From the NCBI RefSeq assembly GCF_017599305.1, contig NZ_JAGFWR010000028.1:1-64000 (forward strand): DNA of 64,000 bases, read 5' to 3'. The notes under the pieces were generated by a model. That model saw only the letters and a program-made list of their open reading frames with translations, ran no database searches and was not told the DNA's origin. Origin of the DNA: Micromonospora antibiotica. GTDB lineage: Bacteria; Actinomycetota; Actinomycetes; Mycobacteriales; Micromonosporaceae. Every line of letters begins with the position of its first letter. The first letter of the stretch is position 1. This document shows, in pieces, positions 33,183-40,280 of the stretch. Made by a program: the position numbers and the translations under genes.

Positions 33183-33229
33183 GGAAACCGGAGCCCGAAC
33201 TCAGGAAACCGGAGCCCGAACTGAGGAAA
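33167..33229 (+). repeat. Three 21-bp tandem repeats at gene junction
   Basis: Three head-to-tail copies of a 21-base unit (33167-33187, 33188-33208, 33209-33229; about two mismatches in total) run from the last codons of the diiron gene to the ribosome-binding site of the carrier gene. Each copy carries a purine-rich GAGGAAA or CAGGAAA. In another frame the unit encodes the heptapeptide PEPELRK. Confidence 0.85.
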
Positions 33230-33244
33230 AAGGGAGAAAGTCCG

Positions 33245-33487
33245 ATGGCAGAGCCCGTCGAGGTGACGGTCCGCCAACTGGTGGCCAGCATGGCACCCCA
33301 CCCGGGCGGGGACGTCACCGACGGCCAGCGACTCGTCGACGACCTGCACTTCGACTCGCTCGCACTGATCGAACTGGCGGTCGCGTTGGAGAGAAGGTTC
33401 GACCTGGCACCGATCTCCGACGACGAGGCGATGGACGTCGTCACGGTCGCCGACGTGGTGGCGCTGGTCAGCCAGGCAACCGGATGA
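33245..33487 (+). CDS. Acyl carrier protein (pairs with FAAL)
   Basis: An 80-residue carrier protein with the attachment site LVDDLHFDSLALIELAVALERRF (Ser about residue 38) and a typical helix III-IV end, DVVTVADVVALVSQ. ATG 33245 has AAAGGGAGAAAG upstream and follows a tandem repeat. The frame remains open upstream through the repeats (PEPELRK units), but no start codon is evident there. It ends seven bases before the fatty acyl-AMP ligase gene, which is the likely enzyme that loads it. Confidence 0.88.
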   Translation: MAEPVEVTVRQLVASMAPHPGGDVTDGQRLVDDLHFDSLALIELAVALERRFDLAPISDDEAMDVVTVADVVALVSQATG

Positions 33488-33494
33488 CGACACC

Positions 33495-35213
33495 ATGAGC
33501 CTGACCGGCTGGCTCACCGAGCCGCGCACCGGCCACGGGCTGCGGGTGGCCACCGACGACGCCGGTTGGGCCCGGCACGACTTCCCCTCGCTCGCCGCCG
33601 CTGCACTGGCCGTGGCGGGACTGCTGCGCCACACGGGACTGCGCCGGGGTGAGGTGGTCTCGCTCCTGCTGGTGTCACCGGAGACGTTCCTGGCCGGCTT
33701 CTTCGGGGTGCTGGCAGCCGGTGGTGTGGTCAACCCGATGCCACCGCCCGCCGGGCTCGGCGCGGGTGCGGCGTACCCGGAGCAACTGACCCACCTGATG
33801 CGGGTCGCCGGCACCCACACCGTGCTCGTCGACCCGCACCTGGCCGGGACCGCCCGCAGCGCCGCAGCCGCCGCCGGACTGGCGGTGACCGTGCTGACCG
33901 TCGCGGGTCCCGACCAGCCGGGCGACGTGCGGCCGGGCCGTCCCGCCACGCCTGCCGTCGACGACCCGACGCCACCGGCCGGGGACGAGGTGGCACTGGT
34001 CCAGTTCACCTCCGGATCGTCCGGCCACCCCCGGGCGGTGGCGATCCGCGCCGACAACCTCCTGGCCAACATCACCGCGATCCGCCGCTGGCTCGACATG
34101 GGCGCTGCGGACGTGACCGCCACCTGGCTGCCGACCTACCACGACATGGGGCTGATCGGCTGCACCCTCGCTCCGGTGCTCAACCAGAGCGACATCCTGG
34201 CCATGCGACCGGACCAGTTCATCCGTTCGCCCCGACGCTGGCTGTCCTGCTTCGGCGAGTGGGGGGCGACGCTGACCGCCGCACCCACCTTCGGCTACGC
34301 CTACGCCGGCCGGCGGATCGGCCCGGCCGAGCTGGCCGGAATGGACTTCAGTCACTGGCGGGCCGCGATCGTCGGAGCCGAACGGGTCAGCCGACGCACC
34401 CTGGAGTCGTTCGCGGCGCTGCTCGGCCCGCACGGGTTCCGCACCCGCACCTTCCTCCCCGCGTACGGGCTGGCCGAGAACACCCTCGTCGCGACCGGCC
34501 TGCACCTGGCGCCACCACCGGTGGCGCTGCGGGTCGCCGGCGAGCTGCGCCCCGGCGAGCCGGTCGAGGTGAGCGCCGTCGAGGAGGTCGGGACCGACCC
34601 GTCGGCCGACGACGACTGGTTGATCGGCTGCGGCGATGCCCGCGACGGTGTCGCGGTGACCATCGTCGACGACGAGGGCCGACCGCTGCCGCCCGACGTC
34701 GTCGGGGAGATCGCACTGACCGGCCGGTCGATGGCCGCCGGATACCACGGGGCCGACGCCCCTGACGCCGCCTTCGCCGAGGGCCGGCTGCGCACCGGCG
34801 ACCACGGCTTCCTCCACGACGGCCAACTGTTCGTCCTCGGCCGGGCCGGCGACAGCCTCAAGGTACGCGGACGCAACCTCTACGCGGAGGACCTGGAGGC
34901 CCGCCTCGCCGGCGTCGACGGCCTCTCCCCGGAACGCGTCGTGGTCCTGGCCGGGTCAGCCGGCCACACACCCGTACTGCACGCGCTGATCCGGCAGCGG
35001 CCGGGTCCGTGGGCCGCGGAGGTCGCGCGGATACTCGGCCGGGAGGGCGGCCCCGGCGTACGGGTCCGGGTGCTCAGCGTGCCCGCGCCCGCGGTGGCGC
35101 GTACCACCAGCGGCAAACCACGACGGCGGCCCATGTTCCGGGCCGCCACGGACGGCTCCCTCCCCGGCGAGGTGCTCTACGACTCCGCCGAGCCCGGGGC
35201 GTGGCCGCGGTGA
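33495..35213 (+). CDS. Fatty acyl-AMP ligase (FAAL-like)
   Basis: 572 residues of the ANL superfamily. FAAL-type signatures are VQFTSGSSGHPRAV, TWLPTYHDMGLIGCTLAPVL, FLPAYGLAENTL, RTGDHGFLHDGQLFVLGRAGDSLKVRGRNLYAEDLE. FAALs activate fatty acids as acyl-adenylates and pass them to a carrier protein instead of CoA. The C-terminal catalytic Lys is likely in SGKPRRRPMF. ATG 33495 lies seven bases after the carrier stop, and its own stop overlaps the next GTG (GTGA), so the operon is tightly coupled. Confidence 0.88.
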   Translation: MSLTGWLTEPRTGHGLRVATDDAGWARHDFPSLAAAALAVAGLLRHTGLRRGEVVSLLLVSPETFLAGFFGVLAAGGVVNPMPPPAGLGAGAAYPEQLTHLMRVAGTHTVLVDPHLAGTARSAAAAAGLAVTVLTVAGPDQPGDVRPGRPATPAVDDPTPPAGDEVALVQFTSGSSGHPRAVAIRADNLLANITAIRRWLDMGAADVTATWLPTYHDMGLIGCTLAPVLNQSDILAMRPDQFIRSPRRWLSCFGEWGATLTAAPTFGYAYAGRRIGPAELAGMDFSHWRAAIVGAERVSRRTLESFAALLGPHGFRTRTFLPAYGLAENTLVATGLHLAPPPVALRVAGELRPGEPVEVSAVEEVGTDPSADDDWLIGCGDARDGVAVTIVDDEGRPLPPDVVGEIALTGRSMAAGYHGADAPDAAFAEGRLRTGDHGFLHDGQLFVLGRAGDSLKVRGRNLYAEDLEARLAGVDGLSPERVVVLAGSAGHTPVLHALIRQRPGPWAAEVARILGREGGPGVRVRVLSVPAPAVARTTSGKPRRRPMFRAATDGSLPGEVLYDSAEPGAWPR

Positions 35214-36244
35214 GCGCGGTCACCGTGGCGGAGACCGACAGGTGGCTCGCCGCGCTGCGCCGCATCACCCTCGTCCCGCCGGCCCACCGCGAGGTCACCG
35301 TCGACCAGGCGGGCGCGCTGGGGCTGCTGCGTTGCTCCGCCGAGACGCTGGAGCTGCTGGTCGAAGCCGGGCTACCGGTCACCGGCGCGGGCGACGAACG
35401 GCGATTCTGCCACTACGACCTGATCAATCTGGGCCTCTACTCGGGCACCGGGAACAGCCTGCCGGAGATCGGCTGGGAGTTCGCGTTCCGGTTCTCCCTG
35501 AAGCCCGCCGCCACCTGGACGGAACCGAGGTCCTGGCGGATGACCGCGACGCTGCGGTGTCCGGACGGCGGATGCGGCGCGGACCCCGGCTGGCTGCTGC
35601 ACCGACCGGTGCCGGAGCGCAGCGGTGGCACGGCCTCCGGCTGGACCAGCGCCGCCGGGCCCGTGACCCTGACCGACGACGAGGTACGGCTCCCGGCCGT
35701 ACCCGACCTGGTCGCCGTCGAACTGGACCTGGTCACCGCCGGCCGGGCGGACCGGATCGTCTCCCCCCGGTTGGCCCGGCTCTTCGCCGGTATCCGCCAC
35801 GGCGGACCGCGTTTCCAGATGCTGCCGTCCAGTTGGCAGGTCGACCCGGACGACACGCTCGCCAACGGGGTGGTCAACTGCGTCTCCGCCAGCCTGTATC
35901 TCGAACGGGAGTGCCGGGCCATGGGCTACGAGGCGTACGCCCGGCGGGGTTGGCTGATCGGGATGATGGACCTCGACCACGCCTGGCTGGAGGTGCGCGA
36001 CGACGACGGCCGGGTCAAGGCGGTGGACCCGGTGATGGCGCTGCTGGCCCGACTGCTTCCCGGCGACCGGACCGCCTACGAGGATTTCTGCATCGGCTCC
36101 AGCCTCAACCGGGTGTTGCCCTGCGCCTGCCGGGCGGAGGGCCCGATGGCGGTACACCACTGCGCGGGCCGGACCCGTCCGGTCGCGGTGAGCACCACCA
36201 TCAAGCCGCGGCGGCCCGGCCGACCACAGGGGCAGCTGCCGTGA
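35210..36244 (+). CDS. Transglutaminase-fold protein in biosynthetic operon
   Basis: 344 residues. The C-terminal half has the Cys-His-Asp order of transglutaminase-like proteins: NGVVNCVSASLYLERECRAMG (Cys about residue 225), then MMDLDHAWLEVRDDDG (His about 260) and VKAVDPVM (Asp about 272). The N-terminal half has two Cys pairs (LRCPDGGCG and others) and no recognised domain. A further CACRAEG motif is near the C terminus. Transglutaminase-like enzymes can make amide bonds from carrier-bound thioesters, AdmF in andrimid synthesis being a known case, so this could join the amino acid and acyl chain. GTG start in a 4-base overlap with the FAAL stop. The role is inferred from context. Confidence 0.68.
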   Translation: MSAVTVAETDRWLAALRRITLVPPAHREVTVDQAGALGLLRCSAETLELLVEAGLPVTGAGDERRFCHYDLINLGLYSGTGNSLPEIGWEFAFRFSLKPAATWTEPRSWRMTATLRCPDGGCGADPGWLLHRPVPERSGGTASGWTSAAGPVTLTDDEVRLPAVPDLVAVELDLVTAGRADRIVSPRLARLFAGIRHGGPRFQMLPSSWQVDPDDTLANGVVNCVSASLYLERECRAMGYEAYARRGWLIGMMDLDHAWLEVRDDDGRVKAVDPVMALLARLLPGDRTAYEDFCIGSSLNRVLPCACRAEGPMAVHHCAGRTRPVAVSTTIKPRRPGRPQGQLP

Positions 36245-36999
36245 CCGTCGGGTCCAGGGTGTACCGCGCGGGCACCGAGGCGCGCTATCCGGCCATCACC
36301 CAGCGGGGCACCCTGAAACCGACCCAGCTGGTGCACCTCCTCGACGAGGTCTCCGCCGGCTGGTGGCAGGAGATGGCCGGCCTCGACCGCTGGTCCTACT
36401 TCGAACGGCACCGGGTCCGTGCCGTGGTGCGGTACGTGGAGGCCTACACCCCGCCGGTGCGGGTGCTCCCCGGAGCGCCGCTCGACGCCGAACTGGCCGT
36501 CACCCTCGGTCCTGACCGGCGTGGCTGGTACGGCGGGCACGACGAGCTGACCCTGCGCGCCGCCGACGGCACCGTGGTAGCGGTGTGGACCAGCAGATGG
36601 ACCTGGTTGGACAGCGGCACCGGGGCACGACCCACACCGCGCACCGAGGCACCCCCGGGCTTCGGCGGCGACTCACCGCTGCTGCCGGAGTCGCCGCGAC
36701 GACCCCGCAGCGGCGGAACCGAGACGGCGGGCTTCACCTTCAGCGACCGCGAGACGGATCTGAACGACCACGTCTTCTTCGCGTGCTACCTGGAGCGCGG
36801 CGAGAACGCGCTGGCCGACGCGGGGGTGCCGCCCGGCCGTACCGACACCAGCCGGTGCTGGTACCTGCGACCGGCGCGGGCCGGTCAGTCGATCACACCA
36901 GCGGTCACCAGGACCGAACGCGGGCACGTCGTCGAGCTGCGCTTCGGCCCCGGCGGTTTTCCGGCGGCGGTCTGTGAGTACACCAGCATCGAGCCGTGA
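36241..36999 (+). CDS. Acyl-ACP thioesterase-like (double hotdog)
   Basis: 252 residues. Two hotdog-like halves can be seen: the first opens with LKPTQLVHLLDEVSAGWW and SYFERHRVRAVVRYVEAYTPP, the second with FTFSDRETDLNDHVFFACYLERGENAL, which matches the D-x-N-x-H-V-x-N-x-x-Y-L motif of acyl-ACP thioesterases, although the second Asn is replaced (HVFFACYLE). It should hydrolyse or transfer the acyl chain from a carrier. GTG 36241 overlaps the previous stop by four bases. It is the last gene of the operon and is followed by a strong hairpin at 37070-37109. Confidence 0.75.
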   Translation: MTVGSRVYRAGTEARYPAITQRGTLKPTQLVHLLDEVSAGWWQEMAGLDRWSYFERHRVRAVVRYVEAYTPPVRVLPGAPLDAELAVTLGPDRRGWYGGHDELTLRAADGTVVAVWTSRWTWLDSGTGARPTPRTEAPPGFGGDSPLLPESPRRPRSGGTETAGFTFSDRETDLNDHVFFACYLERGENALADAGVPPGRTDTSRCWYLRPARAGQSITPAVTRTERGHVVELRFGPGGFPAAVCEYTSIEP

Positions 37000-37069
37000 C
37001 CGACCCGGAGCCGTGGCGGGCCGAACGGGATCACGCCGAAGGCGACGCGATCCTGCGGAGGCGGGCCGA

Positions 37070-37109
37070 CCGTCGGGGAGGCGCGGAGGTCGCCGCGCCT
37101 CCCCGACGG
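37070..37109 (+). terminator. Terminator of the biosynthetic operon
   Basis: A perfect 17-bp stem (37070-37086 with 37093-37109) and a 6-base loop, about 70 bases after the thioesterase stop. There is no T-run, as is common in actinobacteria. Confidence 0.75.
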
Positions 37110-37154
37110 GTCAGCCCGTCAGCGCGGGCACCGGTTCGCGACGCAGAGCGGCAG

Positions 37155-37200
37155 GACGTTAGGTAGTCGTCGCGGCCGTCGCCGTTCAGGTGCGTGTCTT
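37155..37200 (-). pseudogene. Possible FG-GAP/VCBS repeat remnant
   Basis: On the minus strand this encodes HLNGDGRDDYLT, the calcium-binding loop of an FG-GAP-type repeat (D-x-N-G-D-G-x-x-D). Nothing around it extends the similarity, so it is either a decayed fragment or chance. The rest of the 37110-37305 interval shows no gene. Confidence 0.3.
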
Positions 37201-37305
37201 TCCGAGCGGCTGCCGAGGATATTTGACGGGCAATCTGCCGCCCGGCCGCCAATTATCGGCGCTTCCGGGCTGGCTGAGGGAGCTGGGAGTTTGCCGCAGT
37301 GACTG

Positions 37306-37809
37306 TCAGCGGCCGGTGGATCCGTCGATCCTCTCGCGGATGATGTCCGCGTGCCCCGCGTGGCGTCCGATCTCCTCGATCATGTGGACCAGCACCCATC
37401 GCTGCGACGGCGGCAGGGCGCCGCGGCCGGGCGGCCGGGGTGCCGGCTGGGTCAGATCGGTCCAGGTTTCGATGACCTGGTTCGCCTGCGCGATCGTTGC
37501 CCGGTAGCCGGCGAGCAGGCCGTCGACGGTGTCGTCACGAGTGGGCTGGAAAGTGCGGCGCATGTTGGTGATCGGTTCTTCGAGGAAGTAGAACCGCTCG
37601 ACGGCGGTCATGTGTTTGATCAACCCGAGGAGGTTGGTGCCGGAGGGCACGCCGGCGGTGCGGACCTCGGGCTCCGGTACGCCGGCGACCTTGTCCATGA
37701 TCGCATTGCGGAGGTAGTCGATGAAGCCGACCAGAGTGTCCTTCTCCCCGGGGGCGGTCCATCCGGGCCCGGTGTCCTTGCGTTTCCTGGTTCGGGTGGT
37801 CGGCGGCAT
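37306..37809 (-). CDS. DinB-family protein (DUF664 type)
   Basis: 167 residues. The four-helix DinB layout is visible: GEKDTLVGFIDYLRNAIMDKVAGV, then GLIKHMTAVERFYFLEE with the first metal His, and QRWVLVHMIEEIGRHAGHADIIRERIDG with the remaining HxxxH-type histidines. Such proteins are metal-dependent, often thiol (mycothiol)-linked transferases; the actual activity is unknown. The ATG overlaps the stop of the methyltransferase gene (TGATG), so it is the last gene of a three-gene operon starting at 39508. Confidence 0.88.
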   Translation of the reverse strand: MPPTTRTRKRKDTGPGWTAPGEKDTLVGFIDYLRNAIMDKVAGVPEPEVRTAGVPSGTNLLGLIKHMTAVERFYFLEEPITNMRRTFQPTRDDTVDGLLAGYRATIAQANQVIETWTDLTQPAPRPPGRGALPPSQRWVLVHMIEEIGRHAGHADIIRERIDGSTGR

Positions 37810-38447
37810 CAGCTTCTCCGATCATGTCGTTGGATGAGCAGAACGTTGTCGGTGACGGTGGCGCTGCGGCCTCCCGGTCCGGTGGCCCGGCGGCGCGGCA
37901 TGTCGGCGCGTACGACGGACCACCGGGTCGGGTCGAGGGCCAGCTCGGCTGCGGTCTCGCCGGGTGAGGGGTAGTGCGTGTCGGGATCTCTGTTCCACGA
38001 CCAGGGCGCGGTCGAGCCGTGGTCGACGATCAGGAGACGACCGCCGGGGCGCAGCGCGTGCGCCGCGGTACGCAGTACCCGCGCGCGATCCAGCGCGAAG
38101 GGGGTGTGCAGGTACTGCGCGGAGATCAGGTCGAACTGCCCGTCAGGGAAGCTCCGGGCCAGATCGTGCTGTTCGCCGGTCACCCGGCCGTCGACGCCGA
38201 GTTGCCGGGCGCGTGCACGCACCCGTTCCACGGCGGCGGTTGAGATGTCCACGGCGGTGACCTGCCAGCCATGCCGGGCAAGCCAGATGGTGTCGCCGCC
38301 GGCGCCACATCCCAGGTCGAGGGCATCGCCGGGAGGCAGTGTCCCGGCTGTCTCCTCCAGCACCGGGTTGGGGTGCCCGACGCCGCCGCCGCGCCGGGCG
38401 CGGTGGTGCTGTTCCCAGAACGACTCGGCATCGAGTGCACCGGTCAC
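37809..38447 (-). CDS. Class I SAM-dependent methyltransferase
   Basis: 212 residues with a standard Rossmann methyltransferase core: motif I ALDLGCGAGGDTIWLA (about residue 42), motif II VTAVDISTAAVERVRARA, motif IV FDLISAQYLHTPF and motif V-like RPGGRLLIVDHGS. It resembles the tellurite-resistance/thiopurine (TehB-like) small methyltransferases, but the substrate is not predictable. It overlaps the upstream hydrolase gene by four bases and the downstream DinB gene by one. Confidence 0.88.
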   Translation of the reverse strand: MTGALDAESFWEQHHRARRGGGVGHPNPVLEETAGTLPPGDALDLGCGAGGDTIWLARHGWQVTAVDISTAAVERVRARARQLGVDGRVTGEQHDLARSFPDGQFDLISAQYLHTPFALDRARVLRTAAHALRPGGRLLIVDHGSTAPWSWNRDPDTHYPSPGETAAELALDPTRWSVVRADMPRRRATGPGGRSATVTDNVLLIQRHDRRS

Positions 38448-39508
38448 CGGTCCGCCCCCCTCGCGAAGAACGTCACCAGTTCGGTGGTGACGAATTCCGG
38501 GTTCTCCTGGATCAGCCAGTGCCCGGCCCTGGGCACCTCCACGGCGCGGGTGATGGTGGACATGAGGGGCCGGACCGTCGAGCGGGTGAAGTCGAGCGTG
38601 CCTTCGGCCGTCAGCAGCATCACCGGCATGGTGATCGGCTTCGCGGCCTTGTTGTCCCGTTCGTCCTGGTCCAGGGTGCGGTAAAGCTCAAACCCACCGG
38701 TCAGGACCTGCGGGCGCTGGTACGTGCGGGCGTACTCGTCGATCTGTTGTGCGGTGAAGGGAGCCTCCGCGCCCGGCCCGCCGAAGCTGACCCCACCGTA
38801 GGCAACATACCCGTAGAAAAGAGACAGATAGCCACGGACGTCGTCGTCGACCAGCAACTCGGGGAACCCGTCCTGGTGGTGGAACGACATGTGCCAGCTC
38901 GCCTGCCGGTAGGCGCTCGCGCTGAGGGCGGGGCCGGGCATCGGATAGTCGAGGTGGGCGTACTTGACGACCTCGTCCGGGAACTGTGTGGCGTACTGGA
39001 ACGCCACACCGGCACCGAGATCATGGCCGGCCAGGTTGATCTTCTTCAGCCCCAGCTTGTCGACGAGCAACCGGTGGACGTAGCGGGCCAGGGTCGCCTT
39101 GTCGTAACTGGACGGCGCACCCTCGCTGTCGCCGAGTCCCGGCAGGTCAAGCGCATACACGGTGTACTTCTCGGCGAGCGCCGGCATGATCTCGCGCCAC
39201 GAGTACCACGACTGGGGCCAGCCGTGCAGGAGGACGAGCGGCTCGCCCGTGCCGCCGGTGACGTAGTGCATCGTCACGCCGTCGACGTCGGCTGTCTCGT
39301 GGGTGAACTGACGGTTGAACGGGGCATCATCCCGGGTGGCCGCGTCGTGACCTGCCGCGATGGTGGCGCTCGCCTGCTGTGCCGTCGTGTTCTGCGCCCT
39401 GCCTCCGGTGGTCGTGCACGCTGTCGCCAGGACGAGCGCGACCGTGGCGGCCGCGACGGTGCGCGACCACCGTGTTGCTGGTCTCGCAGTTGCTGCTGAT
39501 GTGAGCAT
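38444..39508 (-). CDS. Lipoprotein alpha/beta hydrolase, epoxide-hydrolase-like
   Basis: 354 residues. The N terminus is a lipoprotein signal (VAAATVALVLATACTTTGG; lipid-modified Cys about residue 31). The hydrolase domain has LVLLHGWPQSWYSWREIMP, DLPGLGDSEG and the elbow NLAGHDLGAGVAF, where Asp is the nucleophile as in epoxide hydrolases and dehalogenases; the catalytic His is likely in VPRAGHWLIQENPE. It would act on the outer face of the membrane, unusual for this subfamily, which is mostly cytoplasmic. First gene of the operon with the methyltransferase and DinB genes, and divergent from an XRE-cupin regulator. Confidence 0.87.
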   Translation of the reverse strand: MLTSAATARPATRWSRTVAAATVALVLATACTTTGGRAQNTTAQQASATIAAGHDAATRDDAPFNRQFTHETADVDGVTMHYVTGGTGEPLVLLHGWPQSWYSWREIMPALAEKYTVYALDLPGLGDSEGAPSSYDKATLARYVHRLLVDKLGLKKINLAGHDLGAGVAFQYATQFPDEVVKYAHLDYPMPGPALSASAYRQASWHMSFHHQDGFPELLVDDDVRGYLSLFYGYVAYGGVSFGGPGAEAPFTAQQIDEYARTYQRPQVLTGGFELYRTLDQDERDNKAAKPITMPVMLLTAEGTLDFTRSTVRPLMSTITRAVEVPRAGHWLIQENPEFVTTELVTFFARGADR

Positions 39509-39566
39509 CGGTTGTCTACCTCCGCTGCCAGCATGACCAGCAGTGTTGCCTATTTGCGAGAAACGT

Positions 39567-39578
39567 TGCGGATCCGCA
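39567..39578. promoter_or_regulatory. 12-bp palindrome, putative XRE operator
   Basis: TGCGGATCCGCA is a perfect palindrome ten bases before the ATG of the XRE-cupin gene, in the 80-base gap to the divergent lipoprotein hydrolase gene. A bound regulator here would control both directions. Confidence 0.45.
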
Positions 39579-39588
39579 TCATGGGTCC

Positions 39589-40176
39589 ATGAACGTCACG
39601 TCGCACGACGTCCTCGCGGGCGTCGGCCCACGCCTGCACGCACTACGCAAGGCCCGGAACATCTCCCTGGCCGCCCTGGCGGCAGAGACCGGCCTGACCG
39701 CAAGCACGCTGTCGCGTCTCGAGAACGGGAAACTGCGCCCGACGCTGGAGCAACTCCTGCCGCTGGCGCGGGCGCACGGCGTCCCGCTCGACGAACTGGT
39801 CGCGGCCCCGCCCACCGGCGATCCACGCATCCACCTGCGGCCGGTACGGCGGTCCGGCTTCACCGTCGTGCCGCTGACCAGACGTCCCGGAGGCATCCAG
39901 GCCTACAAGGTGATCTATCCACCGGCCGGCAGATCGGCCGCGACGACACTGCAGACCCACGAGGGGTACGAATGGTTCTACGTACTCAACGGGCATGTCA
40001 GGCTCGTCCTCGGTGACCAGGAATACCAGCTGGGCCCCGGCGAAGCCGCAGAGTTCGACACCCGCATCCCGCACCAGATCGGCAGCGCCGACGCTCAGGC
40101 CGCAGAGCTGCTCACCCTCTTCAGTGCCCAGGGCGAACGCGCCCACCTGTCGCCCTCCCTGACATCTCCCACCTGA
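39589..40176 (+). CDS. XRE-family regulator with C-terminal cupin
   Basis: 195 residues. About 15-70 is an XRE helix-turn-helix (LRKARNISLAALAAETGLTASTLSRLENGKLRPTLEQLLPLARA). About 115-185 is a small cupin (THEGYEWFYVLNGHVRLVLGDQEYQLGPGEAAEFDTRIPHQI) that likely binds a small ligand. This PuuR/SutR-like architecture usually controls an adjacent operon. It is divergent from the lipoprotein hydrolase/methyltransferase/DinB operon, its probable target. A frameshifted relative of its HTH half lies at 23660-23900. Confidence 0.92.
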   Translation: MNVTSHDVLAGVGPRLHALRKARNISLAALAAETGLTASTLSRLENGKLRPTLEQLLPLARAHGVPLDELVAAPPTGDPRIHLRPVRRSGFTVVPLTRRPGGIQAYKVIYPPAGRSAATTLQTHEGYEWFYVLNGHVRLVLGDQEYQLGPGEAAEFDTRIPHQIGSADAQAAELLTLFSAQGERAHLSPSLTSPT

Positions 40177-40280
40177 ACGACCCGGCTCCGGAGCAGACAC
40201 CTCACCCGAGCCAGGCCGAGGGTGGCGCGACCAGCCACAACATCCTTCGCAGAAACGGCCCAGGAGCTCGGCTACCCCGC

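Noticed and set aside
36974..37252. Small genes downstream of the thioesterase
   Set aside because: Frames overlap the terminator hairpin and lack start signals; only a 12-residue FG-GAP-like string stands out.
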